Translations under genes and position numbers: made by a program
The notes under the pieces: model-generated
Database searches by the model: none
The model's input: the letters and a program-made list of their open reading frames with translations, nothing else
What the model was told of the DNA's origin: nothing
In this document: piece after piece, positions 31,877-41,198 of the stretch
How the letters are laid out: every line of letters begins with the position of its first letter
How positions within the stretch are numbered: the first letter of the stretch is position 1
From: an uncultured Enterocloster sp.
GTDB taxonomy: Bacteria > Bacillota > Clostridia > Lachnospirales > Lachnospiraceae
Assembly: GCA_944383785.1 (NCBI GenBank)
Contig: CALWQV010000016.1
Coordinates: 1 to 42,743, forward strand
DNA: 42,743 nucleotides
Reading direction: 5' to 3'

Positions 31877-33535
31877 ATGCTGTTGGAATTACATGTAAGG
31901 AATCTGGCGCTGATCGAGAAGGCGGATGTGGAATTTGGCCCCGGCTTAAATATTCTCACCGGTGAGACTGGGGCGGGAAAATCCATTATCATCGGTTCCG
32001 TTGCCCTGGCCCTGGGGGCCAAAGCTCCAAAGGACTGTATCCGCCAGGGCGCTCCCTTCGCCTATGTAGAGCTGATCTTTTCGGTGGACAGCCCCCAGAA
32101 GGAAGAGGCACTGCGGGCGCTGGAGGTATTTCCCGATGAAAACGGCCTGGTGATCCTCTCCAGAAAGATTCTGCCTGCCAGGAGCTTGGCCCGCGTGGGG
32201 GACGAGACGGTGACCGCCGCCAGGCTGCGAAAGATTACAGAGCTGCTTTTGGACATTCACGGGCAGCACGAGCATCAATCACTTCTTTATAAATCAAAGC
32301 ATCTGGAAATTCTGGACGCCTATGTCAGGCCCCAAACCCAGCCATTAAAAGATCAGACCCGAAGCCAGTGGGAGCGGTGGAAGGCGGCCGAAGGGCGTCT
32401 GGCGGAGCTGTCCATGGATGAGGAGAGCCGTCTGAGAGAGCAGGATTTTCTTCAGTTTGAGATCAATGAGATCGAGGAAGCGGCGTTAAAGCCGGGGGAG
32501 GAGGAGGAACTGGCGGATCTGTACCGCCGCTTGAGCCACAGCCGGAAAATCGCGGAGAACCTGTCCCAGGCCCACCAGCTTCTGGAGGAAGCATCCCTGT
32601 CCCAGTCCATCCGCCAGGTGGACGAGGCCTGCGGCTATGACGACAGCTTAAAGGAAATCCGGGATCAGCTCTACGACGGAGAGGCCATCCTTCAGGAGGC
32701 GGACCGGGAGATCCTTAGACGGCTGGATTCCATGGATTTAGATGAGGAGCGCTTAAGAGAAACGGAGGAGCGCCTGGATTTGATCCGCTCCCTGGAGGCG
32801 AAGTACGGCGGTACGGTGGAAAAAACCTTGAAAAATCTGGAAGAAAAAAGGAAACGCCTGGAGGAGCTGGAGCATTTTGAAGAGCGGCGCAGACAGGCGG
32901 AAGCGGAATATCAGGAGGCGGAGTATAAACTTCAGTCGGCCTGCGCAGAATTATCCGCAGTAAGGACGGAAGCTTCCGGCAAGCTGGCGCAGAAGATTCG
33001 GGCTGGGCTTCTGGATTTGAATTTTCTTGATGTGGTTTTTGAAATGGAGATCGCTCGTCTGGACCATTATTCGCCCGAGGGCTGGGATGAGGCCCAATTT
33101 TTGATCTCCACCAATCCGGGGGAGACGGTAAAGCCCTTGGGGGATGTGGCTTCCGGAGGCGAGCTGTCCAGGATCATGCTGGCCATTAAGACGGTGCTGG
33201 CGGATACGGACGAGATTCCGACCCTGATTTTTGACGAAATCGATACCGGAATCAGCGGGCGCACGGCTCAAAAGGTTTCGGAAAAGCTTTCCTATATCGC
33301 TAAAACCCATCAGGTGATCTGCATTACCCATCTGCCCCAGATCGCGGCCATGGCGGACTGCCATTTCTTAATCGAAAAATCCGCGAAGGACGGAAGGACG
33401 CTGACGGTGATCCGTCCTCTGAAGCGGCAGAATCAGGTGGAGGAACTGGCCCGTCTGCTGGGCGGAGCGCAGATCACGGATGCGGTGCGTAGGAACGCCC
33501 TTGAAATGAAGGAATTGGCAGAGAGGACAAAATAA
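31877..33535 (+). CDS. recN: DNA repair protein RecN
   Basis: 552 residues. Walker A is GETGAGKS at residues 29-36, two long coiled-coil segments cover about 150-380, and the C-terminal lobe has the signature ASGGELSRIMLAIK and Walker B LIFDEIDTGISG, then CITHLPQIAAMAD. It is an SMC-like ATPase that gathers double-strand break ends. Full length. The start is ATG 31877 behind AGGGGGAGG. Confidence 0.96.
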   Translation: MLLELHVRNLALIEKADVEFGPGLNILTGETGAGKSIIIGSVALALGAKAPKDCIRQGAPFAYVELIFSVDSPQKEEALRALEVFPDENGLVILSRKILPARSLARVGDETVTAARLRKITELLLDIHGQHEHQSLLYKSKHLEILDAYVRPQTQPLKDQTRSQWERWKAAEGRLAELSMDEESRLREQDFLQFEINEIEEAALKPGEEEELADLYRRLSHSRKIAENLSQAHQLLEEASLSQSIRQVDEACGYDDSLKEIRDQLYDGEAILQEADREILRRLDSMDLDEERLRETEERLDLIRSLEAKYGGTVEKTLKNLEEKRKRLEELEHFEERRRQAEAEYQEAEYKLQSACAELSAVRTEASGKLAQKIRAGLLDLNFLDVVFEMEIARLDHYSPEGWDEAQFLISTNPGETVKPLGDVASGGELSRIMLAIKTVLADTDEIPTLIFDEIDTGISGRTAQKVSEKLSYIAKTHQVICITHLPQIAAMADCHFLIEKSAKDGRTLTVIRPLKRQNQVEELARLLGGAQITDAVRRNALEMKELAERTK

Positions 33536-33561
33536 AACAGATTGAAACGCGAAGAGCGGAC

Positions 33562-33568
33562 CATACTA
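33562..33568 (+). promoter_or_regulatory. Possible sigma-G type -10 element of spoIVB
   Basis: CATACTA lies 91 bases before the spoIVB start and matches the -10 core of sigma-G promoters, which express spoIVB in Bacillus. The -35 region (around AAACAGATT) is poor. Confidence 0.4.
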
Positions 33569-33658
33569 AGAAAGAGGCGGCAAATAGCTTCTTTCTTTTT
33601 TGTTACACATACGGCGCAAAGAAAGGAGCGTGAAAAAACACAGGAGGAGGCAGGACAT

Positions 33659-34945
33659 ATGAAGGAAAGAGCAGGTTTGGGCAGGTGGCTGTGGAGCATT
33701 GGCTTGGTTCTGGCCACGGCGGGGGCGGCCTGGGGCTGGTATCGAATGGACCGGGCCATACCGGATCAGGTTAGCATCGTGGAGGAGGAGAAAGAGGAAT
33801 TTACATTTCCCCTTCCTTTTTTTACGACCCTTTCCAGTGAGAGCAAGCAGGTGGTTTTGGGAAATGAAAGCAATATTCCGGCGGATGAGATTACCATCAG
33901 CGGAAAGCAGACCTTTTCCATGTATGGGGAGGATTTGGGCTCTTATCAAGTAGGGCTGAAGCTTTTTGGGCTGATTAAACTTAAGGATATACAAGTGGAT
34001 GTGGTGGAGACGCGCTACGCCATTCCCTGCGGCGCGCCCATCGGTATTTATCTGAAATCCGACGGTATTCTTGTAATCGGCACCGGTAAACTGACAGGGG
34101 AAGGCGGAGAGGAAACAGAACCGGCCCAAGGAATTTTAAAGACAGGGGATTATATTGAGGCGTTAAACGGCAATCCCGTCCGCAGTAAGGAGGAGCTGAT
34201 GGATGCGGTGGATGAAAGTCAGGGAGAAGAGGTGACCCTTTCGGTCAGGCGGGATGGTGAGCAGATCGATGTACAGATGGATCCGGTAAAGACTGAGGAC
34301 GGCAGCTATAAGCTGGGCGCCTGGGTGAGGGACGATACCCAGGGGATCGGCACCGTGACTTATGTGGATTTAAACGGCAATTTCGGCGCCTTGGGCCATG
34401 GGATCAGCGATAGCGATACAGGCGGTCTGGTTCAGTCCCAGGAGGGTGGGATTTACAGCGCGGAAATCCTGGGAATTGAGAAGGGAACCCTGGGAAAGCC
34501 GGGGCTTTTGTCGGGGGTGATCTATTATGGCCCTTCCTACGACAGAGGGGAGATTTTTAGGAATACGGAGGATGGAATTTTCGGCAAGGTAAACGACAGC
34601 TTTGCCCAGGAATGCACCCTGGGGGAGGCGATTCCCGTGGCTGGTCGGCAAGAGGTAAAGCCGGGGCCCGCGAAGCTGCGCAGCAGCGTTTCGGGGGAGC
34701 TGAAGGATTATGAGATTGAGATAAAAAAAGTGGATTATAATTCCAATCACTCCAATAAAAGCATGGTGATCGAGATTACGGACCCGGAGCTGATCGCTCT
34801 GACGGGAGGGATTGTCCAGGGAATGAGCGGTTCTCCCATCATCCAGGACGGGAAGCTGGCGGGGGCGGTAACCCATGTATTTCTTCAGGACGCGAAGCGG
34901 GGATACGGAATTTTGATGGAAAATATGCTGGAGGCGGCACAATAA
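33659..34945 (+). CDS. spoIVB: SpoIVB serine peptidase (S55 family)
   Basis: 428 residues. A short N-terminal signal/membrane helix (about 8-27) precedes a PDZ domain (GIYLKSDGILVIGT to NGNPVRSKEELMDA), then the S55 protease. The catalytic His is likely in GALGHGISDSDTG and the Ser in GMSGSPIIQDGK. In the forespore it is secreted and cleaves SpoIVFA, activating pro-sigma-K processing. The start is ATG 33659 behind CAGGAGGAGG; a frame back to 33542 has no such site. It follows recN by 123 bp. spo0A, the usual next gene, is replaced by nagA. Confidence 0.93.
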   Translation: MKERAGLGRWLWSIGLVLATAGAAWGWYRMDRAIPDQVSIVEEEKEEFTFPLPFFTTLSSESKQVVLGNESNIPADEITISGKQTFSMYGEDLGSYQVGLKLFGLIKLKDIQVDVVETRYAIPCGAPIGIYLKSDGILVIGTGKLTGEGGEETEPAQGILKTGDYIEALNGNPVRSKEELMDAVDESQGEEVTLSVRRDGEQIDVQMDPVKTEDGSYKLGAWVRDDTQGIGTVTYVDLNGNFGALGHGISDSDTGGLVQSQEGGIYSAEILGIEKGTLGKPGLLSGVIYYGPSYDRGEIFRNTEDGIFGKVNDSFAQECTLGEAIPVAGRQEVKPGPAKLRSSVSGELKDYEIEIKKVDYNSNHSNKSMVIEITDPELIALTGGIVQGMSGSPIIQDGKLAGAVTHVFLQDAKRGYGILMENMLEAAQ

Positions 34946-34987
34946 GTTTGTTATACTGGAGACAGGAAAAGGAAAGGGGAGAGCAAT

Positions 34988-36157
34988 ATGATTCTGCAGG
35001 GGGAGAGAGTCTGGATCGGCGGACAATTTACGAAGGCCAGGATTACGGTGGAAAATGGAATGATTACACGCATAGACCGGTATGAGAAGGATGACGCAAG
35101 AGCGGTCGACTGCAAAAGGAATCGCCTGGTTCCGGGTTTTTTAGATATCCACACCCATGGGGCTTATGGAGTGGATACCAACGATGGCGATGCAGAGGGT
35201 CTTAGCCGCTGGGCGGCAGGGATCCTTTGGGAAGGAGTGACTTCTTTTCTTCCTACGGCCGCTGTTCAGGAAAGGGAAGGGCTAAAACGGGCTCTTTCCT
35301 CCGTCGCCCAGGCGGCAAGGAAACAGGAGAAGACCGGATCTTCCGGTCGGGAAGCGCAGATTTTGGGCATTCATCTGGAAGGCCCCTGCCTGTCGCCTGA
35401 TTTTGGGGGTGCGCAGGAGAAAGGGCAGATTCGTTCCCTGGCGGCGGAAGAATTTCTGCGGCTACAAGAAGCGGCGGAAGGAAAAATACGGCGTATTACA
35501 CTGGCGCCGGAGGCGGATGAGGATTTTCGGCTGACGCGGCTGTGCTCTGGCAGCGGGGTGTCGGTGAGTATGGGACATTCGGGGGCAGACTATGAGCAGG
35601 TTCTTCTGGCGGCGGCAAACGGCGCTTCCTGCGTAACCCATGTGTACAACGGGATGGATCGATTTCATCACCGCAGGCCGGGGATTGTGGGGGCGGCTCT
35701 TGGAATTTCGGATCTCTATGGGGAGATCATCTGCGATGGCCTTCATTGTCATCCGGCGGCTTTGAACCTGTTTTTTCAGGCCAAGGGCAGGCATTTGGGG
35801 ATTATGGTCACAGACTCCCTGTCGGTGAAGGGCTGCAAGCCGGGGGCAGAGGGAAGGCTGGGGGAACAGGCTGTGGTGCTGGGAGGGGACGGCCTGGCCA
35901 GACTGAAGGATTCCACTGTGATCGCAGGCAGCACCTTGGCGATGAATCAGGGGTTAAAGTTTCTGGTGGAGGAAGCGGGGGTGCCCTTTGACGCCGCCCT
36001 GAATTCCTGCACCTTGAATCCGGCTCGGTATCTGGGGCTGGAGAGCCGAAAGGGCCGCATCGCCGCAGGCTGCGACGGGGATCTGGTGCTTTTGGGGGAG
36101 GATTATCAGGTGCTGCGGGTTTGGAGAGGGGGAGTGGAGGGGGAAAAAGATAGATAG
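34988..36157 (+). CDS. nagA: N-acetylglucosamine-6-phosphate deacetylase
   Basis: 389 residues of the amidohydrolase superfamily. Metal and substrate motifs are in order: DIHTHGAYGVDTND, GIHLEGPCLSPDFGGAQ, MGHSGADYEQ, THVYNGMDRFHHR, ICDGLHCHPAAL and MVTDSLSVKG, which includes the catalytic Asp. It makes glucosamine 6-phosphate and acetate in cell-wall sugar recycling. No nagB is adjacent. The start is ATG 34988 behind AAAGGGGAG. A terminator follows. It occupies the place normally held by spo0A. Confidence 0.95.
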   Translation: MILQGERVWIGGQFTKARITVENGMITRIDRYEKDDARAVDCKRNRLVPGFLDIHTHGAYGVDTNDGDAEGLSRWAAGILWEGVTSFLPTAAVQEREGLKRALSSVAQAARKQEKTGSSGREAQILGIHLEGPCLSPDFGGAQEKGQIRSLAAEEFLRLQEAAEGKIRRITLAPEADEDFRLTRLCSGSGVSVSMGHSGADYEQVLLAAANGASCVTHVYNGMDRFHHRRPGIVGAALGISDLYGEIICDGLHCHPAALNLFFQAKGRHLGIMVTDSLSVKGCKPGAEGRLGEQAVVLGGDGLARLKDSTVIAGSTLAMNQGLKFLVEEAGVPFDAALNSCTLNPARYLGLESRKGRIAAGCDGDLVLLGEDYQVLRVWRGGVEGEKDR

Positions 36158-36169
36158 AGAAGAAATTCG

Positions 36170-36213
36170 CTGCGAAATATGCGGGCCTTAGCCCCATGCT
36201 TCGCAGCATTTTT
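36170..36213 (+). terminator. Terminator of nagA
   Basis: GCTGCGAA at 36170-36177 pairs with TTCGCAGC at 36201-36208, inner GGGC pairs with GCCC, and ATTTTT follows. Confidence 0.85.
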
Positions 36214-36241
36214 GACGCCAATATGTTTGAAAAACTTTTCC

Positions 36242-37101
36242 TTACTTCCCTTTCTCTAAAATCAGCTTCTCCATCTCCTTGGCGGAATCGCAGCCGATGG
36301 CAAAAGAGGCCCAAGCTGCCAATGTATCGGAGTCCGTTTCTTCGCTGACACGCTTTAATATCTCTTCAGGCAGCTGCCACCTGGACTCTAAAAACTGAAG
36401 GAGAAGCTGGCGGGTTGATTGGATGTGCTTTTGGAGGATTTGAGCGTTCTGCTCCCGCTCGCGTTGAAGGATCTGAGCACTTTGTTCCCGTTCCAGCTGC
36501 CTTCCCTGCTCGATCAGGGACTTCTCGTGTAGTTCTTTATTGTATGTTGTTAAGATCATCTGCTTCACCTCCCCTCGGTGCTTTAGAAGAAATTCTTTCA
36601 GGATATCTGAGTCAATACAGTCTTGGATGCCTTTGTCCATTGCGGCTTTTAAGTCCAGACCACCTTTTATATATTCCCTGATTTTTGCTACAAAGAAGGA
36701 ATACTCATAGAGTTTCCGGCAGGCTACCATCAATTCTTTATTATGTCCATAGTTAATGTTTAGTACCGTAGCTCTGCATTCCAGATAATACGAGCCGTCC
36801 TGTTGGATAAAGGAATCAGAAAGCCGGAGCTCTTGCTGATCCGGTTCGTTGCCCGTCCCGTTATAAAAGACAATATATCGTGGCGTTGGCAGTTTCAGCA
36901 AAGTGCTGGAATATAGATCCAGATGATGCTGCGCGATATATCCCTGATATACCATGTTGATATAGATCAGCCCGCGCAGCGGCATGTTTGGATTCCAGCT
37001 GCTTTGATGGCATTGTAGAGGTTTAAAAGCTCCTTCTTCTCCCGGAATATCATCCGAAACAGACTGTCTTTGTAATTGCGTTTTGTTCTCTTTTTTCCCA
37101 T
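36242..37101 (-). pseudogene. Rpn-family (YhgA-like) nuclease gene broken by an internal deletion
   Basis: From ATG 37101, behind AAGGGAG, the frame reads KRNYKDSLFRMIFREKKELL and then NLYNAI, the normal start of an Rpn-family PD-(D/E)XK protein. Near 37010 similarity moves to another frame, which continues HQSSWNPNMPLRGLIYINMV and PTPRYIVFYNGT to the end at 36242, with a Gln/Glu-rich tail. About 45-50 codons between NLYNAI and HQSS, including the first catalytic Asp region, are missing. Rpn proteins are DNA nucleases linked to RecA-independent recombination and phage defence. The gene lies just downstream of an AAA-ATPase gene on the same strand. Confidence 0.7.
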
Positions 37102-37302
37102 GCGCATTTCTCCCTTTCATCATACCGTATTTTTTTGTTCCTGTAAATCTCTGTCTGGAATGGTTCCGAAATTGAAGAATGGTAATAGAACCTGAAAAGA
37201 CTGACAGATGCCTTGCGGCTAAAGATTACGAAATCATCATAACATGAGGCCCGAAAATGCGCAAGCAAAAATTCTGACGGCGCGTAAGCGCCGCCAGGTC
37301 AG
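37102..37302. other. Intergenic gap with no recognised gene
   Basis: About 200 bases between the broken Rpn gene and the ATPase gene, both on the minus strand. An imperfect GGCGCGTAAGCGCC hairpin lies near 37279-37292 without a clear T-run on either strand. I see no promoter that I trust. Confidence 0.4.
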
Positions 37303-38874
37303 CTAGGCATTCCACTCTTCGATTTTGCAGCTGTGTGTACGGGTTGCTTTGTCATAATTTATGCCTACCAGAAGGAGATTTCCGTGATAGTCCCTTAGGC
37401 TGTGCGCGTACTGCTTTTTATAAATCTGTGCTATGGCGCTGTCTGCGCTTTTATCCCATTTTAGCTCTACAAGAAGAGCGGGCTTTTCCGGAAAATCCTT
37501 ACGGGGAAGAAATACCAGATCCGCAAAGCCCTTTCCGGTAGGAAGCTCCCGAATAATCGTATAGAAGTTCCTGGCGGCATAAAGGGCCAGAGAGATGGTG
37601 TAACTGAGCGCATTTTCATCATTATACTGCAAATGTGAGGTTTCAAAGTGAGCCTGTTCAATCGCCTTTGCTACTTGCTCGGGACGTTTTTGCCAGATTG
37701 CCATAAGGGTGTCAGAGGAATGTTTTAAAGCCTTTGAAATTTCACCCCAGTTTGATACTGAAACAGCATTGGCATACTCGTTTCTTACCTCATTATTAGG
37801 AATCCGCACCGTTTTGTGCCGGGCATCATAAGCCAGGTATCCCAGGTGAACGAGAAGAGTCAGCACATCGTCCTCCGTGCGGAAGGTATTCATATCATTG
37901 GTAAAACTGCTGGTGTTGACCGGAATGGACTCCCCGGCAATCATTGCCAGCACATCGTCCTTTAATCCATCAAAATTCAGGTCAATATACATCTGAAGAG
38001 CCTCAAAAGTTTCGGTTTGATTCCAGTAATTGCCTAGTTTTCCGAACAAGAGGCAGCTGACTACCGACCTGGGGCTGTAGATGGAAGGAGCGCCTTCCGG
38101 ACCGTAGCCGTCATACCAGTTTTTTATTTCTTCCGGATTCATGTTGTAGCGGGCGCAGAGAGAGAATACCTCATCTTCCGTAAAGCCGGTAAATTCCGCC
38201 AGTGGGCCGGGAGACAGCATGGAAAATTCATCGAACATATTCAGGGCGGAGTGGGTGCCGTACTTCTTAATCGGCAGGATACCGGTCATATAAACCAGGT
38301 GGATATAGGCTTTATCCTTCAGAAGATCCCGAAGAAAATCCAGATAGCGCTCCTGAGCGTTCCGATCATTTTGATATTCCCGAAAAACGCAGTCCCATTC
38401 ATCAATAATAACGACAAAGGGGGTGCGGCAGTTCTGATAAAGGTCCATCATTGTCCGCGTTAGATTCTGCCGGTTGAAGTATGAATAATCGGGATAGGCG
38501 GCCAGAAGCTCCCAGAGGACGCTCTTTTTGATTAAATCAAGCATTTCCTGCATACTGGAGGATTGGCTTAAAAATTCCTGCATATTTAAGAAAATTACAT
38601 TATACTGGTTTAAATATTTTGAAAAGTGTGGGTCCCGAGCAATGGCGAGAGACGAAAAAAGCTCTCCTGAATTACAACCGCGGCTGTAGTAGGCGGCCAG
38701 CATAGCCGCAGTGATGGACTTGCCGAAACGGCGGGGACGGCTGTTGCAGATATATTTTTGCAGAGTCTGAACAACCCGGTTGGTATATCGGATCAGATTC
38801 GACTTATCTACATAAATTTCAGAATTTATGGCGGTATAAAAAAGTTCATTTCCCGGATTCAAATATACGCCCAT
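37303..38874 (-). CDS. AAA-ATPase-like protein with C-terminal PD-(D/E)XK nuclease domain
   Basis: About 523 residues. The N-terminal AAA-ATPase-like domain (PF09820 type) has the family's unusual P-loop, SRPRRFGKSITAAML, and Walker B VVIIDEWD. A winged helical middle region follows, then a PD-(D/E)XK_9-like domain with GFADLVFLPRKD and LLVELKWDKSADSAIAQI (Asp, Glu-x-Lys). The family is very common in gut Clostridia and Bacteroidetes in many copies; its function is unproven, although a defence or mobile role has been suggested. The start is ATG 38874 with GGAGG seven bases upstream, rather than 38892. Confidence 0.85.
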   Translation of the reverse strand: MGVYLNPGNELFYTAINSEIYVDKSNLIRYTNRVVQTLQKYICNSRPRRFGKSITAAMLAAYYSRGCNSGELFSSLAIARDPHFSKYLNQYNVIFLNMQEFLSQSSSMQEMLDLIKKSVLWELLAAYPDYSYFNRQNLTRTMMDLYQNCRTPFVVIIDEWDCVFREYQNDRNAQERYLDFLRDLLKDKAYIHLVYMTGILPIKKYGTHSALNMFDEFSMLSPGPLAEFTGFTEDEVFSLCARYNMNPEEIKNWYDGYGPEGAPSIYSPRSVVSCLLFGKLGNYWNQTETFEALQMYIDLNFDGLKDDVLAMIAGESIPVNTSSFTNDMNTFRTEDDVLTLLVHLGYLAYDARHKTVRIPNNEVRNEYANAVSVSNWGEISKALKHSSDTLMAIWQKRPEQVAKAIEQAHFETSHLQYNDENALSYTISLALYAARNFYTIIRELPTGKGFADLVFLPRKDFPEKPALLVELKWDKSADSAIAQIYKKQYAHSLRDYHGNLLLVGINYDKATRTHSCKIEEWNA

Positions 38875-38936
38875 GGCATAGCCTCCTTCCATATGCTTAT
38901 CATATCAAAACCGCTCCGGAAAGAAAAGAGCTTTTG

Positions 38937-38965
38937 TTGTAATTCCCGCCCAAATGAAGTATACT
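38937..38965 (+). promoter_or_regulatory. Promoter of pyrC
   Basis: TTGTAA at 38937-38942, a 17-base spacer and TATACT at 38960-38965, about 50 bases before the start. The leader is too short for a PyrR attenuator. Confidence 0.7.
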
Positions 38966-39015
38966 GAAAATCAGATGGAGAAGGGAAAAGAAGTTCTGAT
39001 AGGAGGAATGAGGAT

Positions 39016-40278
39016 ATGATTATTAAAAATGGACGAGTATTGGATCCGGAGAGCGGGCTGGACCAGCGGATGGATCTTCGCATCCGGGATGGAATCATTT
39101 GCGAGATGGGAAAGGAACTGGATCCGGGCTGCGATGAGGTGATCGACGGGACGGGACTGGCTGTAGGGCCGGGACTCATCGACGGCCATGTGCATTTCAG
39201 GGATCCGGGCCTGACCTATAAAGAGGATATCGACACCGGGGCTGCGGCTGCGGCAGCCGGAGGCTTTACCACCGTGATCTGCATGGCAAATACAAAGCCG
39301 CCGGTGGACACGCCCCAAACCCTGTCTTACGTGCTGGAAAAGGGGAAAAAGACCGGCATCCGGGTCATGAGCTGCGCGGCAGTTACAAAAGGAATGGAAG
39401 GCCATGAGCTGGCCGACTTAAAAGCCCTGGCGGCTGCGGGGGCCGTCGGCTTTACCGATGACGGGAAACCGATTTTAGACGAGCTTTTGGCGGTTTCGGC
39501 CATGAAGGCGGCAAAGGAGCTGGGACTTCCTTTAAGCTTTCACGAGGAAGATCCCGCCTTTATCGCCAACAACGGCATCAATGCCGGGGATGCGGCAAAG
39601 ACCTTGGGGCTCGAGGGCTCCCCGGCGGTGGCTGAGGATGTGATGGTGGCCCGGGACTGTATGCTGGCCCTGTACACAGGAGCCAGGATCAATATACAGC
39701 ACATCAGCTCCGCTCACGCGGTGGCCCTGGTGCGGGCCGCCAAGGCTATGGGGGCGGATGTGTGGGCGGAGGCTACGCCCCATCACTTTACCCTGACAGA
39801 GGATGCGGTTTTAAAATATGGAACTTTAGCGAAGATGAATCCGCCCCTGCGGACGAAAGAGGACCGTCAGGCGATTATTGAAGGGCTGAAAGACGGAACC
39901 ATCGACATGATCGCCACGGACCACGCGCCCCACAGCAAAGAGGAAAAGTCCCGTTCTATGACCCAGGCGCCCAGCGGCATTATCGGCCTGGAGACTTCCC
40001 TGGGGCTGGGGATCACCCAGCTGGTCCGGCCGGGACATCTGACCCTTCTCCAGCTGATGGAAAAGATGAGCCTGAACACGGCAAGAATGTACGGTCTGAA
40101 GCAGGGAAGAATCGCCCCCGGAAAGCCGGCCGACCTGGTGATTTTTGACGAGCATGAGGTATGGACGCCGGTGAAATACCGCTCCAAGGCAGAAAACTCG
40201 CCTTTTACCGGCACAGAACTGACAGGAAAGGTAAAATACACCATTTGCGCAGGAAGGATCGCGTATCAGGACTGCTGA
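39016..40278 (+). CDS. pyrC: Dihydroorotase, class I
   Basis: 420 residues. Zinc motif DGHVHFRDPGLTYKED, substrate stretch MANTKPPVDTP, metal ligands in FHEED and NIQHIS, and the catalytic Asp in IATDHAPHSKEEK. It closes carbamoyl-aspartate to dihydroorotate in pyrimidine synthesis. It is the longer class I form usual in Gram-positives, and stands alone without other pyr genes. The start is ATG 39016 behind AGGAGGAATGAGG. Its 3' end overlaps the convergent gene by 13 bp. Confidence 0.96.
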   Translation: MIIKNGRVLDPESGLDQRMDLRIRDGIICEMGKELDPGCDEVIDGTGLAVGPGLIDGHVHFRDPGLTYKEDIDTGAAAAAAGGFTTVICMANTKPPVDTPQTLSYVLEKGKKTGIRVMSCAAVTKGMEGHELADLKALAAAGAVGFTDDGKPILDELLAVSAMKAAKELGLPLSFHEEDPAFIANNGINAGDAAKTLGLEGSPAVAEDVMVARDCMLALYTGARINIQHISSAHAVALVRAAKAMGADVWAEATPHHFTLTEDAVLKYGTLAKMNPPLRTKEDRQAIIEGLKDGTIDMIATDHAPHSKEEKSRSMTQAPSGIIGLETSLGLGITQLVRPGHLTLLQLMEKMSLNTARMYGLKQGRIAPGKPADLVIFDEHEVWTPVKYRSKAENSPFTGTELTGKVKYTICAGRIAYQDC

Positions 40279-41063
40279 AGGCCTTTAAAGGCGCGGCCCC
40301 GGAAGATAGAAACCAGCAGGTGAACCGCCATCCCCCCGGCCAGGACACCGGCCAGATAGATCAGGTTTCCGGCGGTGATTCCTAGCTTAAGGGCAATCTG
40401 GTGAAAGACGATCTGCCCGTTGGGATAGTAGGGACTGATGTAAAACATATCCGCGTTGCCCAGGGGATGGGAGGCCACGTTGATGATGTGGGCACTCACG
40501 CAGCAGGCGGCGAATAGAGGGATGATTCGGGGAAAGCTGCGTATCTCCGGAAAGGACAGGCTGGCAAAGGCGCAGAAAAGCCCCAGGAAAATCAGCATAA
40601 AATGCCAGAAAAATCCGTGGAGGGTCAGAGTCCAGTAGGGGTGCATAAGCCCCGAAGGCTCTAAAAGGGCCATCACCCCGCCCAGCAGGCCGAAATCCTG
40701 AATAAAGGTGCAAAAAACCGGGCGCAGCCTCTGGGAGGCCAGCGGCAGCAGCAGGCACAGATACATGGGTACGCTGCATAGCTGGAAGGGAAAATACCAC
40801 CAGTCGTAACAGCCATCGTTTACAATCCAATAAAGAAACAGCTGTTTGTAGAGTTCAATGACAGCCAGGAGCAGGCCACAGAAAAAGAGCAGTCTGACAC
40901 AAGCCGCGGGACGGGAGCGAAAGCTTTTTCCCGCGGCTTTTGCGGCGAAAAAAGCCAGGGGAATTCCCGCCCATAGAAGAACCAGGTGGAAAGCCGAGTA
41001 GGGAGCCGGCCGCTCCATCCTCCAGGCGGTAGCCTCAAGAAGGCGGACAATGATTGATTCCAT
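40266..41063 (-). CDS. YwaF/TIGR02206-like integral membrane protein
   Basis: 265 residues with about seven membrane helices. It resembles YwaF of Bacillus (TIGR02206): an early PYSAFHLVLLWAGIPLAFF, then YDWWYFPFQLCSVPMYLCLL, LHGFFWHFMLIFLG and HPLGNADMFYISP. The aromatic/His-rich loops and the conserved PFQLCSVPMY match that family, which also resembles TMEM164. Function unknown. The start is ATG 41063 behind GAGGTGATC. It is convergent with and overlaps pyrC. Confidence 0.75.
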   Translation of the reverse strand: MESIIVRLLEATAWRMERPAPYSAFHLVLLWAGIPLAFFAAKAAGKSFRSRPAACVRLLFFCGLLLAVIELYKQLFLYWIVNDGCYDWWYFPFQLCSVPMYLCLLLPLASQRLRPVFCTFIQDFGLLGGVMALLEPSGLMHPYWTLTLHGFFWHFMLIFLGLFCAFASLSFPEIRSFPRIIPLFAACCVSAHIINVASHPLGNADMFYISPYYPNGQIVFHQIALKLGITAGNLIYLAGVLAGGMAVHLLVSIFRGRAFKGLQQS

Positions 41064-41198
41064 AAAAGATCACCTCGCATTACAGCACATCATAGCACAT
41101 TCCTTCTTTGGGGGCAAGAATCAGAAAAGCGCGCATAAAATCCCTTCAGCCGGATACGCTAATTCTGACAAATTCCAGAGGAAAGGCGGAAGAAAAGG

